Below, in pieces: positions 18,534 through 27,379 of a stretch of 64,000 nucleotides of DNA; position 1 is the first letter of the stretch, and each line of letters begins with the position of its first letter. The notes under the pieces were generated by a model. It did no database searches. It saw only the letters and a program-made list of their open reading frames with translations, and had not been told where the DNA came from. Source of the DNA: Phyllobacterium sophorae (GTDB lineage: Bacteria > Pseudomonadota > Alphaproteobacteria > Rhizobiales > Rhizobiaceae); contig NZ_PGGM01000003.1 of NCBI RefSeq assembly GCF_003010965.1, positions 62,001 to 126,000 of the forward strand, in the 5' to 3' direction. Position numbers and translations under genes: made by a program.

Positions 18534-18884
18534 ATGAACGATTTCTATTTTGGCCAAAAAGTCGTTTGCATCGACGACAAATTCAAAAACGTGAGCATCG
18601 ACCAACTGATCCGAGAGGGTCAGATTTACACGGTCCGCTGGGTTGGCATGTACAACCACTATATTGACTGCGAGTTTGTCGGGATCAAAGTCGAAGAAAT
18701 ACACCGCGGCAATGATGATGGACCCGAAGGATATGGTGCCGCCGATATGCCGTATCGGGCGACCAGGTTCCGTCCATTGGTGAAAGATAAAATTAGCGCG
18801 TTGCGAGGGCTATTGGCCCCCAAGCCTGATACCCCGCAAGAACCGAAGACGAAAACTCCGGCAAAGAAGAAAGCGAAGGTATGA
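18534..18884 (+). CDS. Hypothetical protein with lysine-rich tail
   Basis: 116 aa, with AAAGGA upstream of the ATG. Residues 1-80 look like a compact beta-rich unit (FYFGQKVVCIDDKF, GQIYTVRWVGMYN, ECEF-like VGIKVEEI); the last 30 residues are a disordered Pro/Lys tail ending PAKKKAKV. I do not recognise the family; the small beta fold and basic tail resemble phage-borne or nucleic-acid-associated proteins. Its stop overlaps the ATG of a short frame (18881), suggesting a coupled downstream gene that has been interrupted. Confidence 0.6.
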   Translation: MNDFYFGQKVVCIDDKFKNVSIDQLIREGQIYTVRWVGMYNHYIDCEFVGIKVEEIHRGNDDGPEGYGAADMPYRATRFRPLVKDKISALRGLLAPKPDTPQEPKTKTPAKKKAKV

Positions 18885-19018
18885 ACGGTTACGAGATTGC
18901 AGAACTGTTTATTAAGGCAGCGATTGTTGACGGAATCAGCGCCAAAAAGTGGCGGAACAGGAGCGGGCAGGCTGGTGGGGGACCGTCGCGCCGTCGTCGC
19001 TGTTCCGCCAAAGGCTGA
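18881..19018 (+). pseudogene. Short coupled frame, probably the truncated start of a gene
   Basis: 45 codons starting with ATG inside the preceding stop (ATGA). The first 25 residues (MNGYEIAELFIKAAIVDG) look like ordinary helical protein; the rest is Arg/Gly-rich and coincides with the first arm of a long inverted repeat at 18950. The likely reading is that a repeat-rich element entered this gene near codon 23. It could also be a real small protein. Confidence 0.35.
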
Positions 19019-19240
19019 CTGCGTGCTTGGCGGCAATGCGCAGTCAGGCGTCCAGAATACACCCGGAGGCGAACGACGACTAAGCAATGCTTTGAAGCTA
19101 TCCACCGGAAAATAATTTACGGAATTGATGGGGAAGAAAGAGGAAGCCACGCAGGGCTGCTAGGGAGATGTAGTTGCGGGCTTCCTCTGGAAGTTTGCCC
19201 TTAAAATTTGGGGTTCACAGGGCAAAATGAGAATACACCC
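18950..19240. repeat. Chain of four long inverted repeats flanked internally by a direct repeat
   Basis: Four perfect stems follow one another: TGGCGGAACAG (18950-18960) with 19000-19010; CTGACTGCG (19015-19023) with 19039-19047; GAGGAAGCC (19140-19148) with 19179-19187; TTTGCCCT (19194-19201) with 19219-19226. The motif AGAATACACCC-N-GAGGCG occurs at 19054-19071 and again at 19230-19247. No protein frame fits. This could be a structured RNA or a palindromic mobile repeat. From 19248 to 19618 no gene is seen. Confidence 0.55.
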
Positions 19241-19618
19241 TGAGGCGCGCGGCCACCAACAAAATATGGGTTCGCAAAATCTTCGCTCTTCGGCAGGGCA
19301 AAAGCTTAACGCGGCCAAGTACTTGGAGCCGCACGCTGACAAAAAAGCGCATGAGACCATAAGGTCAGCGCCGACTAAGCCAACAGACTCGTGCTCAACC
19401 GTAGTAGCGGGGAGAGGAGTTCGTTGCCCCGATCTGGGCGACGAAACCAGCCTATGTCCGAAACACCGTTGGCAAAATTCCTTACAGTTTGTCAGCTTCG
19501 GCGCGCTCGCATTGGTCCAGTATGTATTCGCTGCATCGTAAGCGCTTTTGGCCGCATTCCATTTGATCTATGCTGACCTTGAAACATCTGTCCCAATGAT
19601 ATGCGACGGAGCAGCATT

Positions 19619-20374
19619 ATGAGTATCTTCGGTGAGAAGCTGATGGGATCGCGTGGAGCGCAGAAATTGTCGGCTGCCGCCTTTGTGGCCGTCTCGTTAT
19701 CCTCGGCTATCGCCAGTATATGTGTTCCATACCCTGCTGCAGCGGCAGATTGCAGTGCATTGGCGGCACCTGAATTGGACTGGAGCGACTGCAGCAAGAG
19801 CAAAATCATGATCCCAAGTAGCGAGCTTGAGGGCGCTAACCTTCATAGTACCAATTTTTCTGGGACCGATCTCAGCAAGTCAGATCTGAAGACGGCGAAC
19901 CTGGTACAGGCAAACCTCGTGCGCGCCTCGCTTGCCGGTGCAGACGCAGAAAAGGCCAATTTCTCCGAGGTCGAAGCCTACCGCTGTAATTTTGCCGACA
20001 TATCGGCTGTCGGCGCATCTTTCACAAACGCCGAGCTGCAGCGCGCCAACTTCCGTGGAGCGAAGCTGACTGGAGCGAGTTTCGAGAAGGCAGAGCTTGG
20101 ACGCGCAGATTTCGACCAAGCGGTCTTGACGGGCGTCCGCTTCTCGCTCGCCGATCTTTCACGCGCAGATCTCAGTCAGGCCACCTTCGAGGGTCCGCTC
20201 GTCTTTGACCGCGCATTCATGTTCCTGACAAGGATCGAGGGGCTGGACCTCTCGGCTGCACAGGGGCTGGAGCAGCGGCAGATCGACCTAGCCTGCGGCG
20301 ACGCTAAGACAAAACTGCCGGCGGGACTTAAGACTCCTTCCAGCTGGCCTTGCCCGGCAGATGTTCCAGATTAG
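19619..20374 (+). CDS. Secreted pentapeptide-repeat protein
   Basis: 251 aa from the ATG at 19619 (GGAGC upstream); another ATG lies six codons earlier. A signal peptide with cleavage near AAA-ADC (about residue 42) leads into a repeat domain. From about residue 65 to 185 the sequence has five-residue repeats of A(D/N)LXX type (GANLHSTNFSGTDLSKSDLKT and similar runs), which form a right-handed quadrilateral beta helix. The C-terminus has CGDAKTKLPAGLKTPSSWPC, a pattern common at the end of these proteins. Location is probably periplasmic; the function is unknown. It lies just before the insertion-sequence remnants. Confidence 0.85.
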   Translation: MSIFGEKLMGSRGAQKLSAAAFVAVSLSSAIASICVPYPAAAADCSALAAPELDWSDCSKSKIMIPSSELEGANLHSTNFSGTDLSKSDLKTANLVQANLVRASLAGADAEKANFSEVEAYRCNFADISAVGASFTNAELQRANFRGAKLTGASFEKAELGRADFDQAVLTGVRFSLADLSRADLSQATFEGPLVFDRAFMFLTRIEGLDLSAAQGLEQRQIDLACGDAKTKLPAGLKTPSSWPCPADVPD

Positions 20375-20490
20375 CCGATTATTCAACAATGAAGAAAGCG
20401 GTTTCGACGCAAAATGCAACAGCTACAAGACTGTTCCATAATGTTGATTATGCGATTTTTGTATGTAGGGGGGCACATTCTATTTAGTAA

Positions 20491-21506
20491 TGCGACAGTT
20501 GGGCCAGTTAGAGATGCGACAGTCTCGCCTCTCGACGCGCTGGTCAATGCCAACGTTGGGAGCAAGGATGACGACCTTCAGCCTGGTCGAGACCATGAGC
20601 GGTCGGAGTCGTCATGTCCTGTTTGATCACCATGTCGCAGAAAGAATTGCGTCGCCTCGAAGTTATTCAGAAGATCCGTGATCAGCGCCTGAGCGTCGTC
20701 CAGGCCGCTGAGCTGCTTGGGCTCAGCCGAAGTCAGGTGCACAGGCTGCTGCAGGCCTATGACCGTTCCGGTGCAGCCGGGCTGGTTTCGAAGAAGCGAT
20801 CACGGCCAAGCAATCGGCGCCACAGCGAGGAGTTTCGCAATGCGGCGCTAGACCTGATCCGCGAACGCTATCTCGATTTTGGCCCGACGCTGGCGCGCGA
20901 GAAGTTGATCGAACTGCATCACATCTCGCTCGCCAAGGAGACGTTACGCCAATGGATGACAGAGGCCGGCATATGGGTCTCGCGACGCGAGCGTAAGAAG
21001 CGGGTTTTCCAGCCGCGTGGCCGGCGTGATTGCTTTGGTGAGCTCGTGCAGATCGATGGCTCGCATCACTGGTGGTTCGAGAACCGCGGCCCCAAATGCG
21101 CCCTACTCGTCTATATCGATGACGCCACCGGCAAGCTGCTGCATCTACGGTTTGCCGGATCGGAGAATACATTCGACTATCTGCACGCGACCAAGGCCTA
21201 TCTGCAGCAATGGGGCAAGCCGCTGGCGTTCTACAGCGACAAGCATGGCGTTTTCCGCAGTACGCATGCTTCTGAGAAAGACCGGACGAGCGCCTGACAC
21301 AGTTCGGTCGGGCGCTTTATGAGCTGAACATCGACATTATCTGCGCCAACACCCCGCAGGCCAAAGGCCGCGTAGAACGCGCCAACCAGACGCTGCAGGA
21401 TCGGCTGGTGAAGGAACTGCGGCTGAGCAATATCAATACGATCGAAGCGGCAGACCTCTATGCACCGGCGTTTATCGAGGATTTCAATTCCCGCTGGCAC
21501 TCATAG
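20491..21506 (+). mobile_element. ISNCY-like insertion sequence, 3' end lost
   Basis: The left end carries TGCGACAGT at 20491-20499 and again at 20515-20523, the kind of repeated transposase site seen at ISNCY ends. The transposase frame follows and is broken. The right end was not found; the sequence stops resembling a transposase at the TAG at 21504. The element is therefore truncated and inactive. Confidence 0.7.
20614..21506 (+). pseudogene. ISNCY-family transposase, frameshifted and truncated
   Basis: The first frame (20614-21297) has an N-terminal HTH (RLEVIQKIRDQRLSVVQAAE, SRSQVHRLL) and an rve-type integrase core with QIDGSHHWWFE and LLVYIDDATGKLL, where the aspartates fit the DDE triad. 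Near 21275 the frame shifts: RLTQFGRALYELNIDIICAN, QAKGRVERANQTLQDRLVKEL continues in another frame, including the expected final catalytic Glu region, and ends FNSRWHS at 21506. The C-terminal domain is absent. No functional transposase can be made. Confidence 0.82.
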
Positions 21507-21663
21507 TCTCAAAGCTAAAGCCGAAGGGTGTCCCTCACCCGCCCCCGCTCCTTCCTTGCAACCCGGACCAGCCGGGCGGATCGGGGGCTGACCGTCGGCG
21601 CCGGCAGAGGTGCTGAGTGTCGCGATTCTAACTGGCTGGCGACGTCGCGCCTCTAATCAGCTT

Positions 21664-22160
21664 TGACATTTATGTAGCCGCAAAGTTCACATGTCCTGTT
21701 TCTGCAAAGTAGAAATGTCCGCGTGTCACCTTCTCGTTCAACGCAACGAGATATGGGATTCAGATTTTGGGATGGGTTTTAATGAGCGAACGCGAACTGC
21801 ATCGCATCGAGGTTTTATCGGAGGTTGTTGAAGGTCGCCGCACGCTCGCCTCGGCGGCAATTGTGCTGTCGCTGAGTGTTCGCCAGGTGCAAAGGATCGT
21901 GCGGGACATTCTGTCTCGAAGGCGCGCCGGCGCGGCGTCATCAGAGCCGCGGCCGGCGGTCGAACAACCGCATTAAGGATGCCATGCGCGACTTGGCGCT
22001 GCAGCTGGTCCAATGCGGGAACTAGCCGCTGCTGCCCAGTCGAATGTCGCCGGTCCGGGTTGCGAGATTGAGGTCTCCGCCCTGCCCGGCGACGCGCCTC
22101 GGCGGCTGTCAGGATGACATTTCTACTTTGCACAACCGGCGACATTTCAACCTTGCCGCC
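21664..22160 (+). mobile_element. Internally deleted ISNCY-like element with preserved terminal repeats
   Basis: TGCAAAGTAGAAATGTC at 21703-21719 is repeated exactly in inverted orientation at 22116-22132. Outside each copy a second, imperfect site of the same type follows (GACATnnnAAcTTTG-like, 21686-21697 and 22138-22152), so both ends keep a double transposase site. The roughly 400 bp between hold only the first part of a transposase. The result is a MITE-like remnant. Confidence 0.7.
21782..22024 (+). pseudogene. ISNCY transposase N-terminal fragment
   Basis: MSERELHRIEVLSEVVEGRR, then LSLSVRQVQRIVRDI is the HTH start of an ISNCY transposase. After about 21930 the pattern continues in another frame (SNNRIKDAMRDLALQLVQC) and ends at a stop near 22024. 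The catalytic domain is missing. Confidence 0.7.
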
Positions 22161-22244
22161 ACATTGTATGTAGCCGGGTGGGTTCAAGGATGAAGTGCGA
22201 CTTTGTAGCGATACCAGTGGCTCATCGCAGCAAAGGGATTGCCC

Positions 22245-22406
22245 ATGAACCGACCGTTTCGCCCCTATTCTCAGATCACCCTCGACGAACGTCGCAAGAT
22301 CGAGCGCTGGCATGCTGCGAAGCTCAGCGTCGATAGTATGGCCGAGAAACCCGGACGGAATCGTTCAACGATCTTTCGCGAACTGAAGCGCAATCGCTAC
22401 GAATAG
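22245..22406 (+). pseudogene. IS30-family transposase N-terminal fragment
   Basis: 53 codons: MNRPFRPYSQITLDERRKIE, then SVDSMAEKPGRNRSTIFREL, the HTH that opens IS30 transposases, followed by a stop. The catalytic domain is absent. It marks a third mobile element in the same 2-kb stretch. Confidence 0.78.
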
Positions 22407-22425
22407 ATCCAGTTTGAATATGCCG

Positions 22426-22914
22426 TTACGGATTTGACGCTAAGGCGACCGTTACGGCTATGAGGCTCAGCATTGCGAGCACTGACCTAGCCATATGTGA
22501 GTATTCCCAGATATCACGCAGTTCTTTCCAGTCTCGAACCTCCTTGGTGCCGCCCAAGGAGAAAAAGCGCCCGCCCGCTGCATGCAGGTCCAAATCCTTT
22601 ATCCAGAACTTGTTGACCGGCTGCGTGACCAGCCAGAAAATTGCCTGTACGCTCAGCATGAGCGCCAACGCGACGGCTATCAGCCAAAATCGCAGCGTGC
22701 CAAGCGGAGTCAGGAACAAGAGCGCGACCAGTGCAACAATGCCCCCCACCTCACAGATACCGCCGAAAGTGAATCCGGGATAGTAGATCGTTTGAGTTGC
22801 AAGGTAAGACTCCTTCGAGAGCCGCAACTTGCCTGGGTATTCCAGAGCGTGCGCAAGCGCCATTGCCATGGTGATGGCGACCAATAGCAATGCGATGACG
22901 TGAAGGACTTGCAT
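22426..22914 (-). CDS. Four-helix membrane protein, DUF1772-like
   Basis: 162 aa from the ATG at 22914. Four hydrophobic segments (about 2-24, 48-68, 74-96 and 140-158) and a short soluble loop with KEVRDWKELRDIWEYSH fit the small integral membrane proteins grouped with DUF1772; the match is from general pattern, so it is tentative. A perfect GGAAC-N17-CGTT sits immediately upstream (22948-22923), so close that, if used, the mRNA would be nearly leaderless or translation would begin at a later Met such as residue 11. A GTG at 22929 would lie inside that promoter. Confidence 0.7.
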   Translation of the reverse strand: MQVLHVIALLLVAITMAMALAHALEYPGKLRLSKESYLATQTIYYPGFTFGGICEVGGIVALVALLFLTPLGTLRFWLIAVALALMLSVQAIFWLVTQPVNKFWIKDLDLHAAGGRFFSLGGTKEVRDWKELRDIWEYSHMARSVLAMLSLIAVTVALASNP

Positions 22915-22922
22915 CGCCGGTA

Positions 22923-22948
22923 AACGCACTTGCCACAGGCACGGTTCC
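22923..22948 (-). promoter_or_regulatory. Candidate EcfG-type promoter, perfect consensus
   Basis: On the minus strand GGAAC (22948-22944), 17 bases, CGTT (22926-22923). It matches the general stress promoter consensus at every specified base. The -10 ends only 9 bp before the assigned ATG, which is unusually close. Confidence 0.5.
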
Positions 22949-23414
22949 CGCCGGTGAGATGATTCCTGATTGAACGATGCCGGGTAAAGCCGGTCGCGGA
23001 CTTGCCCAATTCAACACGCTCCGCACTGTAGGACGGTCTTTCCGGATTGACCTTGCATTCAAGACCGGCGTGGCGCGGTACATCCATAGGGTACGGGTAC
23101 GACTTTATCCGAATTCATACGTACGCGGAGTGCGCCCCAGCGTGCCGTGCGTGGATCCGTCTACCCTCACCTTCAGTTTCCGCGTGAACTCGGGACGCAC
23201 CCATCATTTGGTTTGACAATTTCGAACGCTGATCGAAATGGTTTTAGTTTTACTTTAGATCTAGCGTTGAACAGTTTGGTTTTATTGGTGAAATCTTGTA
23301 ATCGATAGCTAGTGTCAGGCGGCATAGACTGGCCGTCGCAGACCCGTTCTTCCAGCATTCCCGTCAAAATCCTGCGTGGCCTCAACGATCAGCAGCCGTT
23401 CTTTTTTACCCATC

Positions 23415-24062
23415 CTATGCACCGGTTTCGTCGTGGCCAGCGCTGAGCGGCTTCGATTCAGGCGAATCTTTGAACCGTAGAAAGATCGACAACACGACCA
23501 GCGTTGCAGTGGAAACAAACTCCGATTGCCAGTTTTGAAAGGATTCGAACCAGAACCGCGCGCCGCCAATATATTGGAGAAGCGACTGTTTGTCATTGCC
23601 ATGGAGCACAGCCTCGGCATTTTCTGCCAAATGGCTGGCGATAAGGTGCCCCACAAAGGAAAAAATGAACAGGAACACCAGCACGAGACCAAGCGAGTAT
23701 CGGTAAAGCCAACGTAACAGAGGTGAGCGCCTCGACCAGGTCGGATAGCGCGGCTTCTCACTCTCGTGCCCTTCTTCGGATGCTTCATCAGGATCCCGGG
23801 ACTCGGCTGATCCCTTCTGAAACAGGTATGCAGTGAGAACGACATAGGTCGCCATCTGTAGCCACTCACTTTCCCAATTTTCGAAGAGAGCAGACAAAAA
23901 ATTCTCGTTCGTGAGGTATTGTCCGACCGATATCTGTTGCAGGCCATGCTGCGCCAGCTGCTCGTTTTCATGGTAATACCCAGCGATTATCATGCCCGCC
24001 ATGCTTGCCAGGAATGCAATCAAAAGAGCAATTGTGAGGCCATTGTTGCGTAAGAAACGCAT
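23415..24062 (-). CDS. DUF6766-family membrane protein
   Basis: 215 aa. It appears to be built from two similar halves: each has a hydrophobic helix (about 8-28 and 122-142), then a segment with FENWESEWLQMATYVVLTAYLF in the first half and FQNWQSEFVSTATLVVLSIFL in the second, the repeated NWxSEx motif that marks this family. The loop between is charged. The function is unknown. It follows the HD-domain gene by 27 bp and is probably cotranscribed with it from the candidate stress promoter at 24540-24564. Confidence 0.78.
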   Translation of the reverse strand: MRFLRNNGLTIALLIAFLASMAGMIIAGYYHENEQLAQHGLQQISVGQYLTNENFLSALFENWESEWLQMATYVVLTAYLFQKGSAESRDPDEASEEGHESEKPRYPTWSRRSPLLRWLYRYSLGLVLVFLFIFSFVGHLIASHLAENAEAVLHGNDKQSLLQYIGGARFWFESFQNWQSEFVSTATLVVLSIFLRFKDSPESKPLSAGHDETGA

Positions 24063-24089
24063 ATTGTTCTCCGTCGTTGATCGAGCAAT

Positions 24090-24506
24090 TCATGAAAGAC
24101 GCGTCAGGGCCTCTTCATATTTGACCAGCTTCTCACGCGCTGTCGGATCTTCCGGCTGTGATCTGACCTTTGCGATGTTATCTTTCAGATCGGCAATCTT
24201 TACGCGCCGCCCAAGGCTATTCTCGCGCGTGCGATGCACGAAGTCGAAATAATCTTCGCCTTCGCGACGGGTCACAGAATCTATGGCTTCAAGGATACGA
24301 GGGGCAAATCCTTCTGAACGGAGTTTATCGAGAGACCACGTGGTCTTTTCGACAACATCGTGCAAAACCCCGACGATCATTTCATCCTCTTCGTCCAGGG
24401 CCATCATTACCCGCAACGGGTGGAGGATATAGGGCTCTTCGTCGTCTGCGCGATTGCCAGCGTGGGCGTTGGCAGCAATTGAGATGGCATGCTCGAGGAG
24501 TGACAT
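24090..24506 (-). CDS. Small HD-domain phosphohydrolase (SpoT/MESH1-like)
   Basis: 138 aa. The His-Asp metal site of RelA/SpoT-type hydrolases is visible: H15 in NAHAGNR, ILHPLRVM near 27-34, and the HD pair in VGVLHDVVEKT near 45-55. The remaining helices (EDYFDFVHRTRENSLGRRVKIADLKDNIAK) carry the basic pocket typical of the family. The protein is hydrolase-only and would be expected to remove pyrophosphate from (p)ppGpp or a similar nucleotide in the cytoplasm; this is inferred from the fold. A GGAAC-N16-GGTT promoter lies 34 bp before the ATG. Confidence 0.83.
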   Translation of the reverse strand: MSLLEHAISIAANAHAGNRADDEEPYILHPLRVMMALDEEDEMIVGVLHDVVEKTTWSLDKLRSEGFAPRILEAIDSVTRREGEDYFDFVHRTRENSLGRRVKIADLKDNIAKVRSQPEDPTAREKLVKYEEALTRLS

Positions 24507-24539
24507 TTGAAAGTCTCCTGCCGGATTTGATAACGTTCA

Positions 24540-24564
24540 AACCCCTGCGAGCCAAACGCGTTCC
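24540..24564 (-). promoter_or_regulatory. Candidate EcfG-type promoter
   Basis: On the minus strand GGAAC (24564-24560), 16 bases, GGTT (24543-24540), 34 bp before the HD-domain gene. Confidence 0.5.
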
Positions 24565-24921
24565 GTGGAGCGCCGAATTTTTCTTCCATGCGCTGAGCGA
24601 TTGGACATCAACCCGAGAAAGGATCACCCGAAGGTCCCCGCAAGATATTGTCGAGGATTCGAGTATGGTGTACGCCGTATACTAGTGGTCGAGCGTTGTG
24701 GGACCCACCACTGAATGAAGCGCAGCCCCGTAGCAAAGGCCACAAATAGCGTCGCAATGGTTTGATTGTGCTAACTGATGTTCACTTTGCGTATGCAGCG
24801 CTGTCGCGCAATAGGGTCATTGGATAGCTCCGTATAACACCTTGAGTATGCCGATGGAGAGAGACTTTAAAGAAATCCTGCACCCTTATTTCATCGCACA
24901 GATGCTAATTTCCCGTCCACC

Positions 24922-25341
24922 TTAACTGGTGCCATGACTCTTAGTTTCGAAAAGCGGATCAGCGTGTCTGTGGATCAAGCGCCACTCACCTTCCTCCTTG
25001 CGAAAAATTTCGGTCACCCTCAATCGCATCGGGATTGTACCCGCTCGGCCCTTCATCCGCAGCCTGGCGTTCTGAAAACCTGCCCAATAGCCTATTTCGC
25101 CGTTGGCACACATATGCACAATCTCCAGGTCGCTCTCACTCCCTGCATCGAACGAAAGCGCATCAAGCTCATATCGTCCCAAAACTTCGCGTGCGCCCTC
25201 GACGACGGCGCCCATGGGGCCGAAAAAGGTCGCAGCAAAATTCTTGACGGCAATTTTAGCTAAGGGTCCGGCATCTCCGTTGACATAAGCCTGCGCAACG
25301 ACCTTGCGCTTTTCGATAAACGTCTTGAAATCATCGGTCAT
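24922..25341 (-). CDS. SnoaL-like / DUF4440 NTF2-fold protein
   Basis: 139 aa from the ATG at 25341, with AGAGGTG upstream; the frame is open further upstream, but that part overlaps a promoter. The cone-shaped NTF2 fold is indicated by the N-terminal helix KRKVVAQAYVNGDAGPLAKI, the strand GPMGAVVEGAREVL, and the closing RLRVTEIFRKEEGEWRLIHRHADPL, typical of SnoaL and ketosteroid-isomerase-like proteins. The catalytic role is unknown. A GGAAC-N16-GGTT element lies 51 bp upstream. Confidence 0.82.
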   Translation of the reverse strand: MTDDFKTFIEKRKVVAQAYVNGDAGPLAKIAVKNFAATFFGPMGAVVEGAREVLGRYELDALSFDAGSESDLEIVHMCANGEIGYWAGFQNARLRMKGRAGTIPMRLRVTEIFRKEEGEWRLIHRHADPLFETKSHGTS

Positions 25342-25391
25342 GCTGCACCTCTTCTTATGCACGGTTGTCCTTGCCTGCAGATCGATGATGA

Positions 25392-25416
25392 AACCCCAAG
25401 AGCCTTCAATGGTTCC
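25392..25416 (-). promoter_or_regulatory. Candidate EcfG-type promoter
   Basis: On the minus strand GGAAC (25416-25412), 16 bases, GGTT (25395-25392), 51 bp before the SnoaL-like start. It argues for the short start of that gene. Confidence 0.5.
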
Positions 25417-25638
25417 AGCAGCGATGGCCACCCATGAATTGGACAAGTGCGGAACGGGCTGCCGGAAAAATGTAGCCATCGAGACGCTCCTGCTTTTGCC
25501 TAGTATCATCCCGCATGTACGCCGGCAATCGTCCGCCGTTTGTGTTGGGTTGGCCGCATAAAACGGTTGCCATCGGGATCGCGTTAAATTCACTGGACTA
25601 GTCCTTAGAATCCGGCACGGATATATGTCTGACCGTTT

Positions 25639-25770
25639 TTAGAACCTCATCTTGTTTTCAAGCCCACCTTCCAGGACCAACAAAAGGCCATGGACAACCA
25701 GTTCAAGGGCTGACCGGAAGGTTTCGACTACTCCCGACACTAGGCTGTCCGAGAAAAAACTGGTTGACAT
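25639..25770 (-). CDS. Possible small hydrophobic protein
   Basis: 43 codons from the ATG at 25770: MSTSFFSDSLVSGVVETFRS, then ALELVVHGLLLVLEGG, one likely membrane helix. A purine-rich GAGACGAG lies upstream. No family was recognised and the frame could be open by chance. The rest of 25417-26131 holds no convincing gene. Confidence 0.25.
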   Translation of the reverse strand: MSTSFFSDSLVSGVVETFRSALELVVHGLLLVLEGGLENKMRF

Positions 25771-26131
25771 TGTTAACTCGTCTCTCACTGCAGGCGATAG
25801 GAGCTTCCTCATGAACCCCAAGAAATTTGGAACCCGACTGGGCTAAGACTCGGCTTTCCCATCGGTGAGATGGAAGTTGTTCAACCTCGAGAAACTTGAA
25901 AAGGCCAATCCCAACAATGAGAGTTTCGCGTTGGCATTGCGCGCCAAGCTGTGGCCCAGGTGATTTAGTGATTCCGCAGCGTGAGTGTTGGTAGTTTCGC
26001 GTAACCTGGTTTTTGAACGTGGCCCTCTGAGCAAGATTCGAAACCTCCGCAGGTAGTGCGTGTCTTTAAACTCGCGGCTGGGCTATTGAAAGCTTATATC
26101 TAAACCGTGACACGTGGTGTGGAGTTCGACC

Positions 26132-27379
26132 TTGGCACAAAGATCCGGAAGCGCTGACCTTCCCTTGCACGGCGGCAAGGTTCCAAGGTGGCTTGGGGAC
26201 CGCATGACGAGGCTCGGCGCAGTAATGTGCGAGGCAATCGTCCATCATTATGGGCGCGACGAACTCCTGCGCCGCCTTGCGCATCCGTTCTGGTTTCAGT
26301 CCTTCGGCACTGTTATGGGGATGGATTGGCATTCCTCCGGCATCACCACCAGCGTGATCGGCGCACTGAAACGTGGACTTACCCCGCTATCGCGCGAACT
26401 CGGCGTTCATGTGTGCGGTGGCCGCGGGGCCTATTCGCGCAAGACTCCCGACGAACTCACTGCGATTGGCAACCGGGTCGGGATTGACGGTGCCGGACTT
26501 GCCAAGGTGAGCCGGCTGGTGGCAAAGGTCGACAGCGCGGCGGTTCAGGACGGTTTTGACCTCTATCTGCACGGCTTTATTGTCACGGACGATGGTCATT
26601 GGACCGTTGTTCAGCAGGGGATGAACGGCGATGACCGACAGGCGCGCCGTTATCACTGGCTGTCGGAAGGCCTGACGAGTTTCGTTGATTCACCCCATGC
26701 GGCCATTGAGGGAAAAGGGCACGGGAAGATTGTAAATCTTGCCGATCGCCGTGCCGTTGCTTCGCGCAAGGGTCAACTTGACGTCTTGCGCACCTTAGGT
26801 CCGGATCGGATTGTGCGTGAGGTAGCAGCGCTCAAAGCTGATCCTCTCGCACTGCCGGGTGCCAAAGATCTGGCGCAACCGATGCTGCCACATCTGATCA
26901 TGCCAGCTCATCATGATGTGAGGGAATCCGATATCGTCATGCGGCGTTTGCACGGAAATCTTGCGGCTGCTGCCGACAGAGGCCCCGCAGATTTCGAGGA
27001 CTTGCTTCTCGTTCCGGGCGTTGGCGCACGCACGGTCAAAGCGTTGGCCATGGTTGCCGAAGTGATTCATGGAGCACCATGCCGCTTTTCAGATCCGGCA
27101 CGCTTTTCCCTTGCCCACGGCGGCAAAGATCGGCACCCCTTTCCAGTACCTTTGAAGGTATATGACGAGACAATTAAAGTACTGAAGTCAGCGATACAGA
27201 AGGGAAAATTGGGGCGGGCAGAGGAGCTTCACGCAATTAGGAAGCTGGACGAGCAGTCGCGGGAGATCGAACGCTATGTGACCGGACCTGACCTGAAGAA
27301 AATTGTCACCAGCGAGTATGAGCGGTCGGCCCAATTTGATGGCCGCAGTGTGTTTGGTTGGGAACCGGGATCAAGGTAA
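26132..27379 (+). CDS. DUF763 domain protein
   Basis: 415 aa, started at TTG 26132 (GGAG eight bases upstream) because the family begins AQRSGSADLPLHGGKVPRWL; the GTG six codons earlier is an alternative. Conserved blocks are visible: GTVMGMDWHSSGITTSVIGAL near 70-90, GGRGAYSRKTPDEL, and MNGDDRQARRYHWL. Residues 292-305 (LLLVPGVGARTVKALA) form a helix-hairpin-helix-like element suited to DNA contact. Its biochemical role is not known; it sits next to a broken ATP-dependent DNA ligase, which makes a DNA-repair association plausible but unproven. Confidence 0.85.
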   Translation: MAQRSGSADLPLHGGKVPRWLGDRMTRLGAVMCEAIVHHYGRDELLRRLAHPFWFQSFGTVMGMDWHSSGITTSVIGALKRGLTPLSRELGVHVCGGRGAYSRKTPDELTAIGNRVGIDGAGLAKVSRLVAKVDSAAVQDGFDLYLHGFIVTDDGHWTVVQQGMNGDDRQARRYHWLSEGLTSFVDSPHAAIEGKGHGKIVNLADRRAVASRKGQLDVLRTLGPDRIVREVAALKADPLALPGAKDLAQPMLPHLIMPAHHDVRESDIVMRRLHGNLAAAADRGPADFEDLLLVPGVGARTVKALAMVAEVIHGAPCRFSDPARFSLAHGGKDRHPFPVPLKVYDETIKVLKSAIQKGKLGRAEELHAIRKLDEQSREIERYVTGPDLKKIVTSEYERSAQFDGRSVFGWEPGSR

